Source: Mixta sp. Marseille-Q2659
Lineage (GTDB): Bacteria; Pseudomonadota; Gammaproteobacteria; Enterobacterales; Enterobacteriaceae
Length of the DNA: 64,000 nucleotides
Reading direction: 5' to 3'
NCBI RefSeq assembly: GCF_940807255.1
Contig: NZ_CALNWY010000004.1
Span: forward strand, 124,001 to 188,000
The notes beneath the pieces are model-generated. The model made no database searches and was not told where the DNA came from. It was given only the letters and a program-made list of their open reading frames with translations. How positions within the stretch are numbered: position 1 is the first letter of the stretch; every line of letters begins with the position of its first letter. The translations under genes and the position numbers were made by a program. Of this stretch, positions 63,099 through 64,000 are shown in pieces.

Positions 63099-64000
63099 AT
63101 GACTGAATCTTTTGCTCAACTCTTTGAAGAATCCCTGAAAGAAATCGAAACCCGCCCGGGTTCCATCGTTCGCGGTGTTGTTGTTGCTATCGACAAAGAT
63201 GTCGTACTGGTTGACGCCGGTCTGAAATCTGAGTCTGCCATTCCGGCTGAGCAGTTCAAGAACGCCCAGGGCGAGATTGAAATCCAGGTTGGTGACGAAG
63301 TTGACGTTGCTCTGGATGCAGTAGAAGACGGCTTTGGTGAAACCCTGCTGTCTCGTGAGAAAGCGAAGCGTCACGAAGCATGGCTGATGCTGGAAAAAGC
63401 TTACGAAGAAGCTGCAACTGTAACTGGCGTTATCAACGGCAAAGTCAAGGGCGGCTTCACTGTTGAGCTGAACGGTATCCGTGCGTTCCTGCCAGGTTCT
63501 CTGGTTGACGTACGTCCAGTGCGCGACACGCTGCACCTGGAAGGCAAAGAGCTTGAATTCAAAGTAATCAAGCTGGATCAGAAGCGCAACAACGTTGTTG
63601 TTTCTCGTCGTGCCGTTATCGAATCTGAAAACAGCGCAGAACGCGATCAGCTGCTGGAAAACCTGCAGGAAGGCATGGAAGTCAAAGGTATCGTTAAGAA
63701 CCTCACTGACTACGGCGCCTTCGTTGATCTGGGCGGCGTTGACGGCCTGCTGCACATCACTGACATGGCATGGAAACGCGTTAAGCATCCGAGCGAAATC
63801 GTCAATGTTGGCGACGAAATCACTGTAAAAGTGCTGAAATTCGATCGCGAGCGTACCCGTGTATCTCTGGGCCTGAAACAGCTGGGCGAAGATCCGTGGG
63901 TAGCTATCGCTAAACGTTATCCGGAAGGTACCAAACTGACCGGTCGCGTAACCAACCTGACTGATTACGGCTGCTTCGTAGAAATCGAAGAAGGCGTTGA
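63099..64000 (+). CDS. rpsA: 30S ribosomal protein S1, 5' part
   Basis: The mRNA-binding ribosomal protein S1, cut by the window edge after about 300 of some 557 residues. The start [16 protein letters not shown] at 63099 is the E. coli one. S1 (OB-fold) repeats 1 and 2 (about 20-170) bind the ribosome, and the third and start of the fourth (about 190-300) belong to the RNA-binding part, with repeated [19 protein letters not shown]-like blocks. The ATG lacks a strong Shine-Dalgarno, as known for rpsA, whose structured leader gives autoregulation. Confidence 0.96.
   Translation, partial: MTESFAQLFEESLKEIETRPGSIVRGVVVAIDKDVVLVDAGLKSESAIPAEQFKNAQGEIEIQVGDEVDVALDAVEDGFGETLLSREKAKRHEAWLMLEKAYEEAATVTGVINGKVKGGFTVELNGIRAFLPGSLVDVRPVRDTLHLEGKELEFKVIKLDQKRNNVVVSRRAVIESENSAERDQLLENLQEGMEVKGIVKNLTDYGAFVDLGGVDGLLHITDMAWKRVKHPSEIVNVGDEITVKVLKFDRERTRVSLGLKQLGEDPWVAIAKRYPEGTKLTGRVTNLTDYGCFVEIEEGV

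Overview
This window is chromosomal backbone of an enterobacterium (order Enterobacterales). Gene content and order follow the E. coli K-12 segment from yliI/dacC to rpsA: ybjL-grxA-nfsA-rimK-potFGHI-art-poxB-hcp-clpSA-infA-aat-cydDC-trxB-lrp-ftsK-lolA-rarA-serS-pfl-ycaO-serC-aroA-cmk-rpsA. Protein divergence and the absence of several E. coli neighbours (mdfA, ybjS/ybjT, aqpZ, macAB, the serW tRNA, dmsABC, ycaP, ycaL) suggest a relative such as Erwiniaceae (Pantoea/Mixta/Erwinia type). That family-level call is inference. I see no phage, insertion sequence, CRISPR array or tRNA.

Layout. 0-5 kb: the end of a Gfo/Idh/MocA oxidoreductase, an LprI-like secreted protein, yliI, a HAD phosphatase and dacC. 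5-11 kb: sdaC, a translationally coupled pair of PAP2 phosphatases, the sRNA gene rybB with a sigma-E promoter, ybjL and ybjM. 11-25 kb: grxA, ybjC-nfsA-rimK, ybjN, the putrescine importer potFGHI, rlmC, and the arginine importer artJ / artPIQM. 25-34 kb: ybjQ-amiD, ltaE, poxB, and a nitrosative-stress block (hcp-hcr, lysO, ytfE) with two NsrR-type operators. 34-44 kb: cspD, clpSA, infA, aat, cydDC, trxB, lrp. 44-64 kb: ftsK, lolA-rarA-serS, ycaD, the fermentative pfl-foc block, ycaO, serC-aroA, cmk and the 5' part of rpsA.

Functional themes: cationic amino acid and polyamine transport with ARG-box-like operators (pot, art, plus the lysine exporter lysO); redox and anaerobic physiology (grxA, nfsA, trxB, cydDC, poxB, hcp-hcr, pfl-foc); envelope and cell-cycle genes (dacC, amiD, PAP2 pair, lolA, ftsK); and ribosome-linked functions (rimK, rlmC, infA, ycaO, rpsA).

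Most notable: (i) a candidate ArcZ-like small RNA on the minus strand at about 1300-1358, between the lprI-like gene and yliI; (ii) rybB with a readable sigma-E promoter; (iii) ytfE sited beside hcp-hcr, each with an NsrR-type palindrome; (iv) a perfect CRP core site just upstream of grxA; (v) a perfect ARG-box palindrome upstream of potF; (vi) a heptanucleotide tandem repeat with 12 perfect copies; (vii) three genes (the first gene, potF, ytfE) broken by apparent single-base losses, mostly in homopolymers, which look more like consensus errors than biology. Most of the window is ordinary core genome.
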